The notes under the pieces were generated by a model, which saw only the letters and a list, made by a program, of their open reading frames with translations, had not been told where the DNA came from and did not search any database. A stretch of 64,000 bases of DNA from an uncultured Halomonas sp. GTDB taxonomy: Bacteria; Pseudomonadota; Gammaproteobacteria; Pseudomonadales; Halomonadaceae. Position 1 is the stretch's first letter. Each line of letters begins with the position of its first letter. This document shows positions 62,772-64,000 of the stretch, piece after piece. The position numbers and the translations under genes are program-made. The DNA lies in the NCBI RefSeq assembly GCF_947500835.1, contig NZ_CANMTQ010000001.1, positions 496,001 to 560,000 on the forward strand, given 5' to 3'.

Positions 62772-63383
62772 CTAAAGTTCTATGCCTTTCTGGGCCTTAA
62801 TACCCTGCTCCTTGAAGGCATGCTTGACCACCTTCATCTCGGTGACGGTATCGGCAAGCTCGATCAGCTCGTGGGGCGCGTGGCGGCCGGTCACCACCAC
62901 ATGCTGCATCGCCGGTCGTGCCTGCAGATCGTCGAGCACCCGGTCGAGATCCAGGTAGTCATGGCGCAGGGCGATGTTGAGCTCGTCGAGCAGCACTAGG
63001 GCGTAACTCTCGTCGGCCAGCATGCGCTGGGCCTCACTCCAGGCGGCTTCGGCGCTGGCGACATCGCGGTCGCGATCCTGGGTATCCCAGGTGTAGCCCT
63101 CGCCCATCACCTGGTAATCGACGTTCGACTGCTGGCGGAAAAACGCCTTCTCGCCAGTATCGAAGGCGCCCTTGATGAACTGCACCACGCCCACCTTCAT
63201 GCCGTGGCCGAGGGCGCGGGCGAGCATGCCGAAGCCAGAGCTGCTCTTGCCCTTGCCCGGGCCGGTAAGCACCAGCAGCACGCCCTGCTCCTTGTCGGCG
63301 CGGGCGATACGCTCTTGCATGATCTTTTGCTTGGCGGCCATACGCTGGGCATGGCGCTCCGGGTCTTTAGCGTTATCACGCAT
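62772..63383 (-). CDS. cobO: Cob(I)yrinic acid a,c-diamide adenosyltransferase
   Basis: The protein has 203 residues from ATG 63383 with AGGAG upstream. The P-loop is LTGPGKGKSSSGFG (G41-S47). Other marks are KVGVVQFIKGAFDTGEKAFF, ALVLLDELNIALRHDYLD and HVVVTGRHAPHELIELADTV. It attaches the adenosyl group from ATP to reduced corrinoid. It lies between cobB and cobQ on one strand. The 201-bp gap to cobQ (62571-62771) shows no gene; it contains a short TTGAG/CTCAA hairpin, and I see no cobalamin riboswitch core in it. Confidence 0.92.
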   Translation of the reverse strand: MRDNAKDPERHAQRMAAKQKIMQERIARADKEQGVLLVLTGPGKGKSSSGFGMLARALGHGMKVGVVQFIKGAFDTGEKAFFRQQSNVDYQVMGEGYTWDTQDRDRDVASAEAAWSEAQRMLADESYALVLLDELNIALRHDYLDLDRVLDDLQARPAMQHVVVTGRHAPHELIELADTVTEMKVVKHAFKEQGIKAQKGIEL

Positions 63384-63404
63384 GTCGATTCTCCTGGGAT
63401 GGCA

Positions 63405-64000
63405 TCAGGGCCACGGCGACTGACCGTGGAAGAGTGCGGCCACCAGTTCCGGGGCCGAGGGAAAGTAGCCATGAAAGTAGCTGGCGATGAGGGAGCCGTC
63501 GCGATAGACCGGCTCGGCCGGGCTGCCCGCCAGGCGATGCGCCCGCGCCACCGGCTCGCGGTCAGTCTCCAGACGCGAGTGGTGATAGGTGTGGCCGCGC
63601 AGCTCGCCAAGCGGCGTGACCAGGCTCTGCAGGCCCAAAGCAGCGAGCCTGCCGGTCATCCAAACGGTCCCGGGCAGCAGGCCGAACATGGCGTGCGCTT
63701 GCCCCTCGCCGTCGTTGAGCCACTCCATGCACGCCATCAGCCCACCGCACTCGGCCAGTAGCGGCTTGCCGGCGGCGTGGTGGGCACGGATCGCCGCGCG
63801 CATCGGCGCATTGGCGGAAAGCCTGGCGGCATGCAGCTCCGGGTAGCCGCCGGGCAGCCACAGGGCGTCGCAGGCCGGCAGCTCGGCATCCGCCAGCGGC
63901 GAAAAGAAGGTAAGCTCCGCGCCCATGGCCGTCAGTAGGTCGAGGTTGGCGGAATAGAGAAAGGCGAAGGCAGCATCACGCGCCACGCCAATGCGCCGCC
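63405..64000 (-). CDS. cobB: Cobyrinate a,c-diamide synthase, C-terminal part (5' end outside window)
   Basis: The frame is open to the right edge. Visible are RRIGVARDAAFAFLYSANLD, DALWLPGGYPELHAARLS and the amidotransferase nucleophile KPLLAECGGLMAC, then GLLPGTVWMTGRLA, GHTYHHSRLETD and SYFHGYFPSAPELV. This is the class I glutaminase domain of CobB/CbiA, which makes the a and c amides of cobyrinate. The ATPase domain lies outside the window. It ends 21 bp before cobO. Confidence 0.9.
   Translation of the reverse strand, partial: RRIGVARDAAFAFLYSANLDLLTAMGAELTFFSPLADAELPACDALWLPGGYPELHAARLSANAPMRAAIRAHHAAGKPLLAECGGLMACMEWLNDGEGQAHAMFGLLPGTVWMTGRLAALGLQSLVTPLGELRGHTYHHSRLETDREPVARAHRLAGSPAEPVYRDGSLIASYFHGYFPSAPELVAALFHGQSPWP

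Overview
The window looks like a chromosome segment of a halophilic gammaproteobacterium of the Halomonas type. The core genes are GC-rich. They include a complete block for aerobic glycine betaine and dimethylglycine demethylation whose gene order (dipeptidase, DUF5943, dgcA, dgcB, etfA, etfB, with gbcA/gbcB nearby) is the one known from Pseudomonas, plus formate dehydrogenase and aerobic-type cobalamin genes. The genus is an inference; no rRNA gene is present.

Left part (1-18.9 kb) is accessory DNA. A truncated HigB/RelE-type toxin gene and an IS66 scrap come first. A 46-bp exact copy of the 3' part of a tRNA-Ile2(CAT) gene lies at 855-900, and the intact tRNA lies at 18871-18947 in the same orientation. 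The 18 kb between them therefore looks like a tRNA-anchored genomic island. Every recognisable non-transposon gene in it is of a defence or conflict type: (i) a three-gene overlapping operon (1267-aa protein with a C-terminal PD-(D/E)XK nuclease motif; 1473-aa protein with a Cap4/DUF4297-like nuclease end and a STAND-like ATPase; 481-aa unknown protein); (ii) a type I restriction hsdR scrap; (iii) an AbiEi/AbiEii toxin-antitoxin pair; (iv) a nuclease-DUF2075 helicase-S24 peptidase fusion followed by a MazG-like pyrophosphohydrolase. A frameshifted IS66 element has inserted inside. No integrase gene is visible. Items (i) and (iv) are the best candidates for undescribed systems.

Middle part (18.9-40.3 kb) is ordinary chromosome: a secreted YceI-like protein, a phosphopantetheinyl transferase, a PRC-barrel protein, an ABC exporter, a sugar-acid set (dehydratase, SDR dehydrogenase, lactonase), a complete LIV-type amino-acid ABC transporter operon, an AEC carrier, a three-gene PLP/dehydrogenase operon (decarboxylase, HisD-like, DegT-like), a SleB-type hydrolase, a Ca/Na antiporter and a YqhA protein.

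Right part (40.4-64 kb) is one-carbon and cofactor metabolism. GbcA with GbcB would convert betaine to dimethylglycine; DgcA/DgcB with EtfA/EtfB would convert dimethylglycine to sarcosine. Demethylation releases C1 units at the formaldehyde level, and the adjacent NAD-linked formate dehydrogenase (fdsB-like plus fdhA) could oxidise the resulting formate. gbcB is present twice, and both copies share a conserved upstream block that is a good candidate regulator site. The window ends in a cobalamin cluster (bluB, cobQ, cobO, cobB), the last gene running off the edge. Apart from the small gaps listed, intergenic stretches show no further genes.
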